A stretch of DNA of 64,000 bases, from contig MKVQ01000035.1 in NCBI GenBank assembly GCA_001899635.1, positions 1 through 64,000 of the forward strand, given 5' to 3'. Position numbers and translations under genes: made by a program. The notes beneath the pieces are model-generated. The model saw only the letters and a program-made list of their open reading frames with translations. It was not told where the DNA came from and searched no databases. Shown here one piece after another: positions 42,480 to 51,890 of the stretch; positions within the stretch are counted from its first letter, which is position 1, and every line of letters begins with the position of its first letter. The stretch is from Myxococcales bacterium 68-20 (GTDB lineage: Bacteria; Myxococcota_A; Polyangia; Polyangiales; Polyangiaceae).

Positions 42480-43475
42480 GTGACCGAGGCGCATCCCAAC
42501 CACACGAAGCTCCGGCAGCTCTACGCGGCGAAGCCGGTCGTGCTCGCGCCGCTCGAAGACGTCTCCGATGCGGTCTTCCGCCGGCTCTGCCGCGGGCTCG
42601 GCGCGGAGCTCACGGTCACCGAGTTCGTGAACGTCGAGGGGCTCCTCCGCGGGTGCCGCAACGCCCGCCGCAAGATCGCCCTCGCCGACGACGACATCCT
42701 CACCGCGATCCAGATCTACGGCGCCGACCCCGAGCGCCTCGCGGAGGCGGCGCGCTTCGCCGAAGAGGCCGAGCCGCTCTTCATCGACATCAACTGCGGG
42801 TGCTGGGTTCCGAAGATCGCCGGCCGAGGCGCCGGCGCAGGATGGCTACGCGATCCGACCGCCATGGTCGCGATGGCGAAGATGGTGGTCGAGAGCGTGT
42901 CGCTCCCCGTGACCGTCAAGACGCGCATCGGCCTCGGCCCCGAATCGCACATGCCGATCGTCGACCTCGCACGCCGGCTCGAGGACGCGGGCGTCGCCGC
43001 GATGACGATCCACTGCCGGACGGCGAACATGGGCCACTCGGGCTCCGCCGACTGGACGTGGGCGATGCGAGCCCGCGAGGCCGTGAGCATCCCCGTGCTC
43101 GTCAACGGCGACGTGAAGTCGGCCGAAGACGCGCAGCGCGCGATCGACTCGACGGGATGCGCCGGCGTGATGATCGGCCGCCGCGCCATCGAGCACCCGT
43201 GGATCTTCCGCGAGGCGAACGCCCTCCTCCGCGAGGGCAAGACCATCGCGCCGCCCACGGACGAAGAGCGCATCGATCTCTGCAAGCGCCACCTCGTCGC
43301 GAACGTCGAGGTCCGGGGCGAGCCGCATGGCGTGCGCTGCACGCGCCGTCACCTCTCGGGCTACCTCTCCGGGCTCCGCGGTGCCTCGCAGCTCCGGCGC
43401 GAGCTCAACCTGTGCGACTCGCTCCAGGGATGCCTGGACATCCTCGACAGCTACCGCGCCCGCGCCGCTGCCTGA
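42480..43475 (+). CDS. dus: tRNA-dihydrouridine synthase
   Basis: This 331-residue FMN-dependent enzyme reduces uridines in tRNA D-loops with NADPH. The N-terminal FMN motif is VVLAPLEDVSDAVFRRL. The catalytic Cys lies in DINCGCWVPKIAGRGAGAG, a variant of the usual NMGCP. Further motifs are VKTRIGL, IHCRTAN (His/Arg for substrate) and VNGDVKSAEDA with GVMIGRRAIEHPW. The start is GTG 42480. It is transcribed alone, divergent from the pseudokinase. Which Dus subfamily (A, B or C) cannot be settled. Confidence 0.93.
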   Translation: MTEAHPNHTKLRQLYAAKPVVLAPLEDVSDAVFRRLCRGLGAELTVTEFVNVEGLLRGCRNARRKIALADDDILTAIQIYGADPERLAEAARFAEEAEPLFIDINCGCWVPKIAGRGAGAGWLRDPTAMVAMAKMVVESVSLPVTVKTRIGLGPESHMPIVDLARRLEDAGVAAMTIHCRTANMGHSGSADWTWAMRAREAVSIPVLVNGDVKSAEDAQRAIDSTGCAGVMIGRRAIEHPWIFREANALLREGKTIAPPTDEERIDLCKRHLVANVEVRGEPHGVRCTRRHLSGYLSGLRGASQLRRELNLCDSLQGCLDILDSYRARAAA

Positions 43476-43496
43476 TCGCGCGACGGCGCCTGCGCA

Positions 43497-43913
43497 CTAC
43501 TCACCGCCCCGCCGCTTTCGCGCGCTCGGGGCGGTCATGCTCCAGGCGTCCTCCAGGAGCTGCGCAAGCTCGGCGCGCTTCACGGTCGCGAGCCTCACGA
43601 GCATGAACGGGTAAGCTCGGTAGTGATCGGTGACGAAGAAGACGCCGGGGCGTGCCGCGACGAGCGCATCACGCGCCTCGAGAGCGACCTTCACCACCAG
43701 CGTCTCGCCGTCCTCCTTCAGCCTGGCGAAGAGCTTGCCCTTCACCTTCAGCGCGGGAGTTCCGTACGACGTGCTCTCCTCGACGCCCGGGAGCATGCGT
43801 GCGATCTCGCGCGCGGTCGCGAAGCTCACCTTCGGCGCTTTCACCGCGGGTTTCTTTGCTGCGGACTTCTTCGCCGCAGGCTTCTTCGCCGGACGCTTCT
43901 TCGCGGTCGCCAT
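43497..43913 (-). CDS. MmcQ/YjbR-family protein with Lys/Ala-rich N-terminus
   Basis: This protein of about 138 residues starts at ATG 43913; an in-frame GTG at 43931 adds six residues. The first 30 residues are a histone-like Lys/Ala/Pro repeat (AKKPAAKKSAAKKP) that may bind DNA. The remainder is an MmcQ/YjbR fold (FATAREIARMLPGVEESTSYG, TPALKVKGKLFARL, FFVTDHYRAYPFMLVRL). These proteins are small and of unclear function; some are described as DNA-binding. The stop is 21 bp from the convergent dus stop. Confidence 0.8.
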   Translation of the reverse strand: MATAKKRPAKKPAAKKSAAKKPAVKAPKVSFATAREIARMLPGVEESTSYGTPALKVKGKLFARLKEDGETLVVKVALEARDALVAARPGVFFVTDHYRAYPFMLVRLATVKRAELAQLLEDAWSMTAPSARKRRGGE

Positions 43914-43932
43914 GCTCCAGCGATCGCTCACG

Positions 43933-44931
43933 CTACTGGTTGCAACAGAACGTGACGGGATCCTTCAGCTCGAGACCGCCGGTGGGCTGGTTGCCCCCCG
44001 GCTCCGGCTCGCACGTCGAGGTGACGGCACCGGTGCCCTTCAGATCGACGTACCTGAGATCCTCGGAGCAGGTGCCCGTCGTCATCGGGACCTCCGTCCC
44101 GGTGCAATCGCCGCCGGTCCACGAGGTGATCGTGTTCCCGCAGGTGCCCTTCGCCGTGCCCTTCCCGCACGGGGTGCAGTCGCGATCGTCGGTCGTCCCG
44201 CGATGGGCGACGAAACGAACGGCGTAGTCCTGGCTCGGGCACGCGCTCTCGCCGTCCTTGTAGATGCACATGCGCGAGAACGGCCCATCCGGGGCGGGGG
44301 CGCTCGTGCACTCGGGTCGACCAGAGCACGCAGCCGGAGCGGCGAGACCGCACACCATCTGGGTCTTGTCGAAGACCGGCGGCGGCAGCGTCTTCGTCGG
44401 AGTGCCGAAGGTACACTTGTTCTCGTAGACCGGAGCGCGGACGAACATCGAGTCGTACCCGACGGAAGGCCCGATGCACTTGGCGAAGGGAAAACTGCCC
44501 TCGCTGGTAGCGGAGAATCCCTGGCATGCCGCCCCCGACCAGTACTCGACGACCGTCTTGCACGGCGCCGCGGTATCGAAGGTCGGTGTCCCGCAGGAAC
44601 AGACCGCCGGCGTCGGCGCGAGGCCCTGACGGGTCTCGAGCTCCGCGACGCCGTACTGCGACGGGCACGCGGCCGGCTTCTCTCCAGGCGCGCCATCGTA
44701 GACGGCGCTCGGACCACGCCATCCCTCCGGCGCCGGCGGGAGACACCCGGACGGACACCCGAGCGACGGCGCCGCGTCGGACGCGACTCCCCCATCATCG
44801 GGCGTGGTGGAACCACCGTCGCCATCGGTACCGCCATCGCCGGTGTTCGTGCCGTCGCTGGGTGTGCATGCAACACCCGCCGCGACCGCCGCCGTCACGA
44901 ACACGCTCCCCCAAAAGGATCGACCCCTCAC
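43933..44931 (-). CDS. Cysteine-rich secreted lipoprotein, 332 residues
   Basis: GTG 44931 was chosen because it gives a compact signal (RGRSFWGSVFVTAAVAAGVAC) with a lipobox at residue 22 and a GGCGGG ribosome-binding site. A Gly/Asp/Thr linker is followed by a domain with about 22 cysteines (CPSGC, CSCGTPTF, CTPCGKGTAKGTCGN). Such proteins recur in myxobacterial genomes without known function. Extensive disulfides and surface exposure are likely. It lies 19 bp upstream of the MmcQ-like gene on the same strand. Confidence 0.75.
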   Translation of the reverse strand: MRGRSFWGSVFVTAAVAAGVACTPSDGTNTGDGGTDGDGGSTTPDDGGVASDAAPSLGCPSGCLPPAPEGWRGPSAVYDGAPGEKPAACPSQYGVAELETRQGLAPTPAVCSCGTPTFDTAAPCKTVVEYWSGAACQGFSATSEGSFPFAKCIGPSVGYDSMFVRAPVYENKCTFGTPTKTLPPPVFDKTQMVCGLAAPAACSGRPECTSAPAPDGPFSRMCIYKDGESACPSQDYAVRFVAHRGTTDDRDCTPCGKGTAKGTCGNTITSWTGGDCTGTEVPMTTGTCSEDLRYVDLKGTGAVTSTCEPEPGGNQPTGGLELKDPVTFCCNQ

Positions 44932-45069
44932 CCCGCCACTATAGAGGAAGTCGCTCCAATCGCCAGAAATGCTGGCCCTCCGAGCATGCACTGGGATCGT
45001 CTGGCGCACGCTTGCCCCTTCGTCGGGGCAAGCCCGTGACGGCGAGCAGCCGCGCTCGTGTCAGCGCGC

Positions 45070-45738
45070 TCAGCGCGCGGCGAGCTCGGCGACGACGTCC
45101 TTCTCGAAGCTCTCCGGCTTGTCCATCGATTCGAAGCGCTTCACGACGCGGCCCTTCCGGTCGACGAGGAACTTGGTGAAGTTCCACTTCACGGCATCGG
45201 TGCCGAGGACCTCGGGCATCGTCTTCTCGAGGTGGCCGTAGAGCATCGCAGCTCCCGGCGCATCCTTGTCGAACGAGCCCGGCTGCTCCGCACGCAGCCA
45301 CTTGTAGAGCGGGTGGGCGTTCGGGCCGTTGACGTCGATCTTCGAGAACATCGGAAACTTCACGCCGTACTTCGTGAGGCAGAACTCCTTGATCTCGCTC
45401 TCCGCCCCCGGCTCCTGATTCCCGAACTGGTCGCTCGGGAAGCCGAGGACGACGAGCCCTTCGCTGCGATGTTTCTCGTACATGGCCTCGAGGGCCTCGT
45501 ACTGCGGAGTGAACCCACACTTGCTCGCCACGTTGACGATCAGAACGACGTTGCCGGCGTAGCGATCCAGCCGGACGTCCTTGCCGTCGATGTCCTTGGC
45601 TTCGAAGGCGTAGATCGGGCTCGAGCTCGAAGCTGCGGGCGTATTGGCAGCGGTCATGGGGGCCTCGGCGGGTTTGGGGGACGACGCGCAGGCCACGCCG
45701 AGCGCGGCGATGCCGAAGAGCGGGAGCGTGCGACGCAT
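45070..45738 (-). CDS. Glutathione peroxidase-family lipoprotein
   Basis: The protein is 222 residues from ATG 45738. A lipoprotein signal (GIAALGVACAS) is followed by the GPx domain with the redox Cys in NVASKCGFTPQY (Cys, not selenocysteine), FPSDQFGNQEPG and WNFTKFLVDRKG. Bacterial Cys-GPx enzymes usually use thioredoxin. The lipobox indicates anchoring outside the cytoplasm. The longer upstream frame is Arg-rich shadow. A role in detoxifying lipid hydroperoxides at the membrane is inferred. Confidence 0.9.
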   Translation of the reverse strand: MRRTLPLFGIAALGVACASSPKPAEAPMTAANTPAASSSSPIYAFEAKDIDGKDVRLDRYAGNVVLIVNVASKCGFTPQYEALEAMYEKHRSEGLVVLGFPSDQFGNQEPGAESEIKEFCLTKYGVKFPMFSKIDVNGPNAHPLYKWLRAEQPGSFDKDAPGAAMLYGHLEKTMPEVLGTDAVKWNFTKFLVDRKGRVVKRFESMDKPESFEKDVVAELAAR

Positions 45739-45883
45739 GACGCGTTGGATGCTAGCAAGCTCGAAGCGTCGCGCGGGTTTCTCGTTCGGCTGTGCTCGTC
45801 TCGCACGCGTGCGCCGGACGACGCTCGCGAGCACGCGGCGCTCGACCGACTTGCGTCGACCACCTCCGTGACCGAGCGGCAAG

Positions 45884-46234
45884 TCAACCCGGGAGGCGCG
45901 CGACGATCTCGCCCGTCGTCCGCGTGAAGGTCACGCGGTCGGAGGCGACACCGAGCCGCGCGAGCTCCGCGAGCCCATCGGCGCGCAAGCGCGGCGCCTC
46001 CTCCCGCTCGTAGCGCGTGAACGCGTCACGTGATGCGAAGAGGTAGCGGGCCTCGATCGTGCTCGCGGCGTCGGGGCCCGGGTCGAGCACGACGAGCTCG
46101 GCCTCGGCAGCTCCAGCCGCGCAGACGTCTGCGGCGTGACGATCGCGAAGCCAGGCGAGGAATCCCTCCATCGCACCGCGGTCGGCAAACGCCATGCGGA
46201 CGACGTACGAAAAGGCAATCGAAGGCGTGCTCAC
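45884..46234 (-). CDS. DUF4286-like small protein
   Basis: The protein is about 116 residues from GTG 46234. The sequence FSYVVRMAFADRGAMEGFLAWL and ARYLFASRDAFTRYEREEAPRL follows the ferredoxin-like DUF4286 pattern, a family related to antibiotic-monooxygenase-type folds. No catalytic residue can be named. The upstream frame to 46372 looks like shadow sequence. It is divergent from the PLD-like gene (65 bp between starts). Confidence 0.65.
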   Translation of the reverse strand: MSTPSIAFSYVVRMAFADRGAMEGFLAWLRDRHAADVCAAGAAEAELVVLDPGPDAASTIEARYLFASRDAFTRYEREEAPRLRADGLAELARLGVASDRVTFTRTTGEIVARLPG

Positions 46235-46299
46235 GGATCTCGGGCGCATTCTTCGGCCGATCATGCGTGCGATCAAGCCCGAAGCAGTACACTCGCCCC

Positions 46300-47019
46300 A
46301 TGCCACGTTCGCCCGCGACCTCGTCGACCCGGCGCCCGGAGACGGAGCGCCCTGCCCGTACGATCCGGGCAAAGCTCCTCGTCGACGGCGATCACCACGA
46401 GGACCTCGTCATGCGGGCCGTCGCCGGGGCGACCGTCAGCGTGTGGATCACCACCGCGAACCTGAAGACGATGCTCGTCGAGGCACCGATCGGAACGCGC
46501 GCGCGCGCCCGTGGTCGCTACGTCTCCTTCTTCGAGTCGCTCGGCGATCTCGCGCGACGCGGCGTCGACGTCGCCATCCTTCATGCGTCTCCGCCGTCCG
46601 GCCCGCTCGCGAAGGAGATGGCGCGCCTCGGCGCGCGCGGCACCTCGAGCTCGAGCTCGGTGAGGCTCCGCCGATGTCCGCGCGTGCACATGAAGATGAT
46701 CGCGGTCGACGGGCGGCTCCTCTACCTCGGGAGCGCCAACCTCACCGGCGCCGGCCTCGGCGCGAAGGGCGAGGGCCGGCGCAATTTCGAGATGGGGATC
46801 GTCACCGACAGCGAGGCGATGCTCGACGCGGCGCAGGAGCGCTTCGATCGGATCTGGCGCGGCGCCGAGTGCGCGGGCTGCAAGCTGCGAAGCGCATGCG
46901 ACAAGCCGATCGACACGCTCGTGCAGAAGCGCAGCGCGCGACGCGCCCCGAAGGAGGCCGCCGCTACTTCGCCCGGAAGCTCGCCACGAAAGCGTCGAAG
47001 TCCTTCTTCGCCGCGGTGA
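46300..47019 (+). CDS. Phospholipase D-like protein, single HKD motif
   Basis: This 239-residue protein has one HxK(x4)D motif: HMKMIAVDG followed by LLYLGSANLTGAG, as in PLD-superfamily nucleases, transferases and phosphodiesterases. Single-motif members act as dimers. An N-terminal half with VSVWITTANLK belongs to the same fold. Near the end, CAGCKLRSAC is a possible zinc site. The last 19 codons overlap the end of the convergent lipoprotein gene by 56 bp. The substrate could be DNA or phospholipid; the Cys cluster mildly favours nucleic acid. Confidence 0.78.
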   Translation: MPRSPATSSTRRPETERPARTIRAKLLVDGDHHEDLVMRAVAGATVSVWITTANLKTMLVEAPIGTRARARGRYVSFFESLGDLARRGVDVAILHASPPSGPLAKEMARLGARGTSSSSSVRLRRCPRVHMKMIAVDGRLLYLGSANLTGAGLGAKGEGRRNFEMGIVTDSEAMLDAAQERFDRIWRGAECAGCKLRSACDKPIDTLVQKRSARRAPKEAAATSPGSSPRKRRSPSSPR

Positions 47020-47605
47020 CCGTCTTCTCCGGACCGGTCATCTTGAAGAAGTGCTGGCGATCGGGACCGTCGACGACGGCGCCGAGCAGCATGAACTTCT
47101 CCTTCGGCGTCGTCGGGGCGCCCATCATCATGCCCATGCCGCCCGAGGAGAACGTGCCCTTGATCTCGACGACGGTGACCTCGAGACCGTTCGGCTTGCG
47201 CACCTCGGTCTTCGCCTCGGCGTTGCCGAACTGGCCCGACCAGCGCTTGATGTTCGCATCGACACCGCCCGCCGCGGCGGAAACCGTGAGCTCGGCGTCC
47301 TCGGTGTCGCCGGCGGCACGCGGGATCTTGTAGGTCGCCTTTCGCATCGTGTTCGCGTTCGGCACGTTCTCCCATGCCTTCGGCGCCTCATAGCCGATGT
47401 CCTCCGGGCCGGCGGCCGCCGTGGCCGTAGACGAGGGCACCGGGCCGTCGTGCCGGGACGGCGCAACGGGTGACGGCGCGGGCGACGGGGCAGGCGTCGG
47501 CGACTCGCTCGTCTTCTCGGGCTCAGGCGTTGACTTGGAGCAAGCGGCAAGAGCGGCCGCGCCTCCGATGGCGAGGACACCGAGGATCGTGTGGAGCCGT
47601 GTCAT
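46964..47605 (-). CDS. Hypothetical lipoprotein, 213 residues
   Basis: A lipobox (GAAALAAC, Cys22) is followed by a long Pro/Ser/Ala linker and a compact domain (about 72-213) with the pattern YEAPKAWENVPNANTMRKATYKI and FDAFVASFRAK at the end, resembling PsbP-like or phage-tail-like beta folds. The function is unknown. Its 3' end overlaps the PLD gene antisense by 56 bp. It is divergent from the aminotransferase gene. Confidence 0.78.
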   Translation of the reverse strand: MTRLHTILGVLAIGGAAALAACSKSTPEPEKTSESPTPAPSPAPSPVAPSRHDGPVPSSTATAAAGPEDIGYEAPKAWENVPNANTMRKATYKIPRAAGDTEDAELTVSAAAGGVDANIKRWSGQFGNAEAKTEVRKPNGLEVTVVEIKGTFSSGGMGMMMGAPTTPKEKFMLLGAVVDGPDRQHFFKMTGPEKTVTAAKKDFDAFVASFRAK

Positions 47606-47736
47606 GCCCTGGCCTTACCGCTAGGATCGGCGCGAACGCAAGCGGATCGGCCACCGTGGCGTCTTGCTGCGGTCCTGACAGACGAGAAGTAGAGAGCGAG
47701 CGAGAACGAGTGAGCGCGAAGCGAGACCTGGATCGA

Positions 47737-48948
47737 ATGCCCTTCTCTCGGCGCACGTGCGTCTCCGATCTCGGAGTGGCGGCGGAGGCGACCAATGCGC
47801 TCAGCCGTGCCGTGGATCTGGTTCGGCTCCGCGCGAGCTCGGGCGAAGGCGCAGCGCTGCTCGACCTCACGGTGAGCAACCCGACCGCTGCCGGGCTTCC
47901 CTACGACGCCGAGGCGATCGCCCGCGCGCTCGCGACGCCGCGCGCGCTCCTCTACCAGCCCGACGCGCTCGGGCTACCGAGCGCACGACAGGTGGTCGCG
48001 GACGAGTACACGAAGAGCGGCATCGAGCTCGAGTCGTCGCGCGTCGCGATCACCTCGAGCACGAGCGAGGCATACGCCGTCCTCTTCAAGATGTTCTGCG
48101 ACCCGGGCGACGAGGTGCTCGTGCCCGTGCCGAGCTATCCGCTCCTCGCCTGGCTCGCCGCGTTCGAAGGCGTCACGCTCCGGACGTATCCGCTCGAATA
48201 CGCAGGGCGGTGGCACGTGGACCTCGGAGCGCTCGAGCGCGCGATCGGGCCGCGAACGCGGCTCATCGTCGTCGTCAGCCCGAACAACCCGACGGGCTCG
48301 TTCCTCGGCAAGGAGGAGCTCGAGGCGATGCTCGATCTCGGCGTGCCGATCGTGAGCGACGAGGTCTTCGCGACGTATCCGCTCGGGACCTCGGAGCGCG
48401 TGCCCGAGGACCGCGTCGACTCCGTGCTCCGCGCGCGCCGCGGGCTCGTCTTCGCGCTCTCGGGGCTCTCGAAGCTCGCGGGGCTCCCGCAGATGAAGCT
48501 CGGATGGATCGCGTGCGGAGGCGACGCGGATCGGACGAGCGAAACGCTCGAGCGGCTCTCGACCGTCCTCGACGCCTACCTCTCCGTCGGTGCGCCGGTG
48601 CAGCACGCGCTGCCCGAGTTGCTCCACGCCGGCACGACGACGTCCGACGCCATCCGAGCTCGGACGCGCGCGAACCTCGCGATCGTCCGTGAAGTCGCGC
48701 GCCGCGCGCCCGCGATGAGCGTCCTCGACGTCGAGGGCGGATGGTACGCCACGCTCCGCGTACCGGAGACCCAGAGCGATGAAGAGTGGGCGCTCCGCCT
48801 CGTCGAGGACGACCGCGTCTACGTCCATCCCGGCTACTTCTTCGACATGACGCGGGGCGCGCATCTCGTCGTGAGCCTTCTCACGCCGGAGCCGCAGCTC
48901 CGCGAAGGAATGGAACGGATCGCCGCGCGTCTGGAGCGCGACGCATGA
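47737..48948 (+). CDS. Class I/II PLP-dependent aminotransferase
   Basis: This 403-residue fold-type I aminotransferase transfers amino groups between amino acids and keto acids. The N-terminal block LTVSNPTAAGLPYDAE, the cofactor-binding VVVSPNNPTGSFLG and the PLP lysine in ALSGLSKLAGLPQMKLGW are conserved. ATG 47737 was preferred over GTG 47710. The stop overlaps the ATG of the PHP-domain gene (ATGA), so the two form an operon. Substrate specificity is unknown. Confidence 0.9.
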   Translation: MPFSRRTCVSDLGVAAEATNALSRAVDLVRLRASSGEGAALLDLTVSNPTAAGLPYDAEAIARALATPRALLYQPDALGLPSARQVVADEYTKSGIELESSRVAITSSTSEAYAVLFKMFCDPGDEVLVPVPSYPLLAWLAAFEGVTLRTYPLEYAGRWHVDLGALERAIGPRTRLIVVVSPNNPTGSFLGKEELEAMLDLGVPIVSDEVFATYPLGTSERVPEDRVDSVLRARRGLVFALSGLSKLAGLPQMKLGWIACGGDADRTSETLERLSTVLDAYLSVGAPVQHALPELLHAGTTTSDAIRARTRANLAIVREVARRAPAMSVLDVEGGWYATLRVPETQSDEEWALRLVEDDRVYVHPGYFFDMTRGAHLVVSLLTPEPQLREGMERIAARLERDA

Positions 48949-50246
48949 CACGCTCCAGACGCGAGCGCGCAGCAACGGCCGGCGGTCTCGTCGCGGGCTT
49001 GCTCGCGCTCGTGCTCACGGGGTGCAGCAAGCACCAGCTGGTCGATCTCGCGATGGCGAGCGCGCCGCATCCGCGCACGCGACCGGATCAACGCGCGGCC
49101 GCGGACGGACTCGCCGCTCCGAGCACGCTCGGCCCCTACCAGATCCTCGCCGGCGACATGCACTGTCACGTCCTCCCGCCGGACTCTCCATGGCACGTCT
49201 CGCGGGACCTCCTCGAGACCGCGCGACTCGCCACCGAGGCGAACCTCGATTTCGTCGTCCTCACGCCGCACGTGCCCGCACGCTTCTTCCTCGATCCCGA
49301 GATGCGCGAGTGGGTGCGCGGGACGCAGCAAGTCCTGCGTGCGCGCGCCGAGGCTCTCGCGCCTCGCCCCGACGGGAGCGGACCTCGCGCTCCGTTGCTC
49401 GTCCCGGGCATGGAGTACACGGATCATCGCTTCGGTCACATCGGCCTCTCGTTCGCGGACGTCGACGCGGTGCTCGACGACATCCCGATCGACGAGCTCC
49501 TGTCGAATCCGTCCCTCTTCTTCGAGAAGTGGCGCGCGCACGGAGGGATCGCGACGATCAACCATCCGGTGGTCCGTCCGCTCCCGAAGGCGCCGTTCAT
49601 GGAGCTCCGCTACGACCTCTCGTGGCGCGGCTTCGCGCCGGCCGGGAGCACGGAAACACCGGTCGGGCTCCCGGAGATCCGCTGGCTCTCCGAGCACGCC
49701 GACGCGATCGAGACGTACAACATGACCGCAGGGCACCTCCGCGATCAGTTCTTCGTCGGCGATCCCGACTGGACGATGCGCGAGGGCACACACCTCCTCG
49801 ACCGCATCGCGCGCACGCAGAAGCGGCGCGTCGCTCCCGTCGGCGGATCGGACAGCCACGGCGGATGGCTCCGTCCGACGACGTTCGTGCTCGCGACCGA
49901 CCGCACGACACCCGCGATCCGAGACGCCATCGTGCACGGCCGCACCTGCGTCCGCGGTCCTGAGGGCTGCACTCTCGAGGTGCGCGGCAGAGACGGGGCC
50001 TTCCACCCCGTCGGGGCATCGATCGTTTCGAGCTCGAGCTCGTCGCATGTGCACGCCATCGAGGCACGCGCACGCGGCGGCCCGGCGACCTACGTCGTCA
50101 ACGGCGAGATCGCCGCGACGGGCGCCGATGGCGAGACCGTCCGCGTCCCGGTACCGGGACGCTGCGCCCTCGTCCGCGTCGTCGTGGAGCGGAGCGCGTC
50201 AGCCCCCGTCTACGTCGACTGCCCCTGGGCCGCCCCGAAGCGCTGA
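48945..50246 (+). CDS. PHP-domain lipoprotein (metallophosphoesterase-like)
   Basis: This 433-residue protein has a lipobox (LVLTGC) after a Tat/Sec-like basic N-terminus. The PHP fold is shown by DMHCHVLPPD (first metal-binding His pair), VLTPHVP, GMEYTDHRFGHIGL, TINHPV and GGSDSHGG. PHP enzymes hydrolyse phosphoesters using two or three metals. Its location on the outer side of the membrane suggests a substrate such as a phosphorylated sugar or alcohol. It overlaps the aminotransferase gene by 4 bp. Confidence 0.85.
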   Translation: MTRSRRERAATAGGLVAGLLALVLTGCSKHQLVDLAMASAPHPRTRPDQRAAADGLAAPSTLGPYQILAGDMHCHVLPPDSPWHVSRDLLETARLATEANLDFVVLTPHVPARFFLDPEMREWVRGTQQVLRARAEALAPRPDGSGPRAPLLVPGMEYTDHRFGHIGLSFADVDAVLDDIPIDELLSNPSLFFEKWRAHGGIATINHPVVRPLPKAPFMELRYDLSWRGFAPAGSTETPVGLPEIRWLSEHADAIETYNMTAGHLRDQFFVGDPDWTMREGTHLLDRIARTQKRRVAPVGGSDSHGGWLRPTTFVLATDRTTPAIRDAIVHGRTCVRGPEGCTLEVRGRDGAFHPVGASIVSSSSSSHVHAIEARARGGPATYVVNGEIAATGADGETVRVPVPGRCALVRVVVERSASAPVYVDCPWAAPKR

Positions 50247-50411
50247 GCCGACCACCGCGGGTAAGCGCGACCGCTCCTCGACCTCGAGGGCGGCGCACTT
50301 CGTCCGCCGAGGGCCGTCTGCGAGCGGTCGGCGACACGCCCGGCGAGGGTCAGGCGACGAACATGATTCCCGAAAGATGCCCACTCCGGCCGCCGCGACT
50401 ATGCTCCTCGC

Positions 50412-51551
50412 GTGTCGATCGGGCAGAGCAACGGCTCGGGCGTCCCCGGACAGGGCAGCCCTGCAAGAGCTCCCGCGAACGTGCGCATCGTCGATCCCGT
50501 CCCGTTCGCGCCGTCGCCTCGTGAGCGACTGAGGTCATTCATGCGCGTGCACGGGAGGAAGCTGTGGTGGCTCCACTCCGCCTACGCGCTCGGGCTCGGC
50601 ATCGCCGTCGTCGCCTTCGCGCAGAAGGGATTCGATCACGCGCGCTGGCTCGCCGTGTCCATCGGCGCCGCGTGGCTCCTCGTCGTCCTCTTCTTCCGTC
50701 TCTTCGGCTCGGGACGCGAGCAGGCGCAGCTGCATGCTGCTCCTGCGAAGGCTCGCCTGCGGTTCTTCGCGATGACGTACGCGCTGAAGAACCTCTATCA
50801 GGGGATGCTCTTCTTCCTCCTCCCCTTCTACTGGAAGTCGACCACGTTCTGGGCGCCGAACTCGTGGTTCGTGGTGCTGCTCGGCACCTGCGCGCTCCTC
50901 TCGACACTCGACATCGTCTTCGATCGCGTCGTCTTCCGCTTCCGCGCGCTCGCGTCGATCTTCCACGGCGTCGCGCTGTTCGGCTGCCTCAACCTCGTGG
51001 TGCCGGCGCTCTTCCCCGACACGCGGACGCTCTACTCGCTCCTGATCGCGATGGGGATCACCGTCGTGGGCTTCTGGACGATCCACGTGAGCGTCGCGAT
51101 GCTCCGCGACCGCCGCTGGATCGCGCTCTTCTTCCTCAGCGCGGCCGCCGCCCTTGGCGGAGCTTACGCCGGTCGTACCGCGATCCCACCCGTGCCGATG
51201 TACGTCTCGAAGGGCGCGGTCGGACCGATCGTCCTGCCCGACGGCCGGCTCGGCATGGTCGTGCACGAGCTGCATCCGTCGGTCATCGACAAGCTCATCG
51301 CGATCACGGACGTCGTCGTCCCGGGTGGGAAGGGAGACCGCCTCGTCCACGTGTGGCGACACGACGGCGACGAGGTCCATCGCGCGACGGAGACGACGTC
51401 GAAGGTCGACGGTCCCGAAGGCACCGTGCGCTTGCGCTCGGCCCTCTCGGGAAGGCAGCTCCCGGCGCGGCTCATCGGGACCTGGGCGATCGACGTCGAG
51501 ACGCAAGACAGCCAGCTCGTCGGACGGGTGAGCTTTCTCGTTGCCGACTGA
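50412..51551 (+). CDS. DUF5924/DUF2914 membrane protein
   Basis: This 379-residue protein has a Pro/Ser-rich cytoplasmic start and six or seven TM helices (about 50-270, e.g. LHSAYALGLGIAVVAF, IALFFLSAAAALGGAY). The C-terminal extracytoplasmic DUF2914 domain ends in GTWAIDVETQDSQLVGRVSF, a recognisable family finish. The function is unknown. The start is GTG 50412. It stands alone, with 165 bp upstream free of recognised features. Confidence 0.82.
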   Translation: MSIGQSNGSGVPGQGSPARAPANVRIVDPVPFAPSPRERLRSFMRVHGRKLWWLHSAYALGLGIAVVAFAQKGFDHARWLAVSIGAAWLLVVLFFRLFGSGREQAQLHAAPAKARLRFFAMTYALKNLYQGMLFFLLPFYWKSTTFWAPNSWFVVLLGTCALLSTLDIVFDRVVFRFRALASIFHGVALFGCLNLVVPALFPDTRTLYSLLIAMGITVVGFWTIHVSVAMLRDRRWIALFFLSAAAALGGAYAGRTAIPPVPMYVSKGAVGPIVLPDGRLGMVVHELHPSVIDKLIAITDVVVPGGKGDRLVHVWRHDGDEVHRATETTSKVDGPEGTVRLRSALSGRQLPARLIGTWAIDVETQDSQLVGRVSFLVAD

Positions 51552-51596
51552 CCCGGGCCTTCCGCGATCGCGTGCCCGGTCTTAACTTCGGGCGTC

Positions 51597-51890
51597 ATGA
51601 GTCGTCCGTCGCCGAAGATCGGTTGGTTCCGCGCCCTCGGCCGCTACTACCGGGATCCTTCGGCGTCCGTGCTGGGCAAGCTCGTCATCTTCGCCGCCCT
51701 GATCTACGCGGTCGTTCCGGTCGATCTGATCCCGGACGTGCCCATCATCGGCTGGCTCGACGACCTCGGCGTGATGGGCCTCGCGACGGCTTGGCTCACG
51801 CGAGTAGTGGCGCGCTATCGCTTGCCCGACGAGACGCTCGAGGCGAGCGCGGATGCGCCTCGACGAAGGCCGTTCTCGATGAGCCCGTGA
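51597..51890 (+). CDS. DUF1232 (YkvA) family membrane protein
   Basis: This 97-residue protein contains the family core LIYAVVPVDLIPDVPIIGWLDDLGVM with one hydrophobic segment. YkvA-type proteins are widespread, small and of unknown function. ATG 51597 lies 45 bp after the DUF5924 gene, and both are on the plus strand, so they may be co-transcribed. Confidence 0.85.
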   Translation: MSRPSPKIGWFRALGRYYRDPSASVLGKLVIFAALIYAVVPVDLIPDVPIIGWLDDLGVMGLATAWLTRVVARYRLPDETLEASADAPRRRPFSMSP

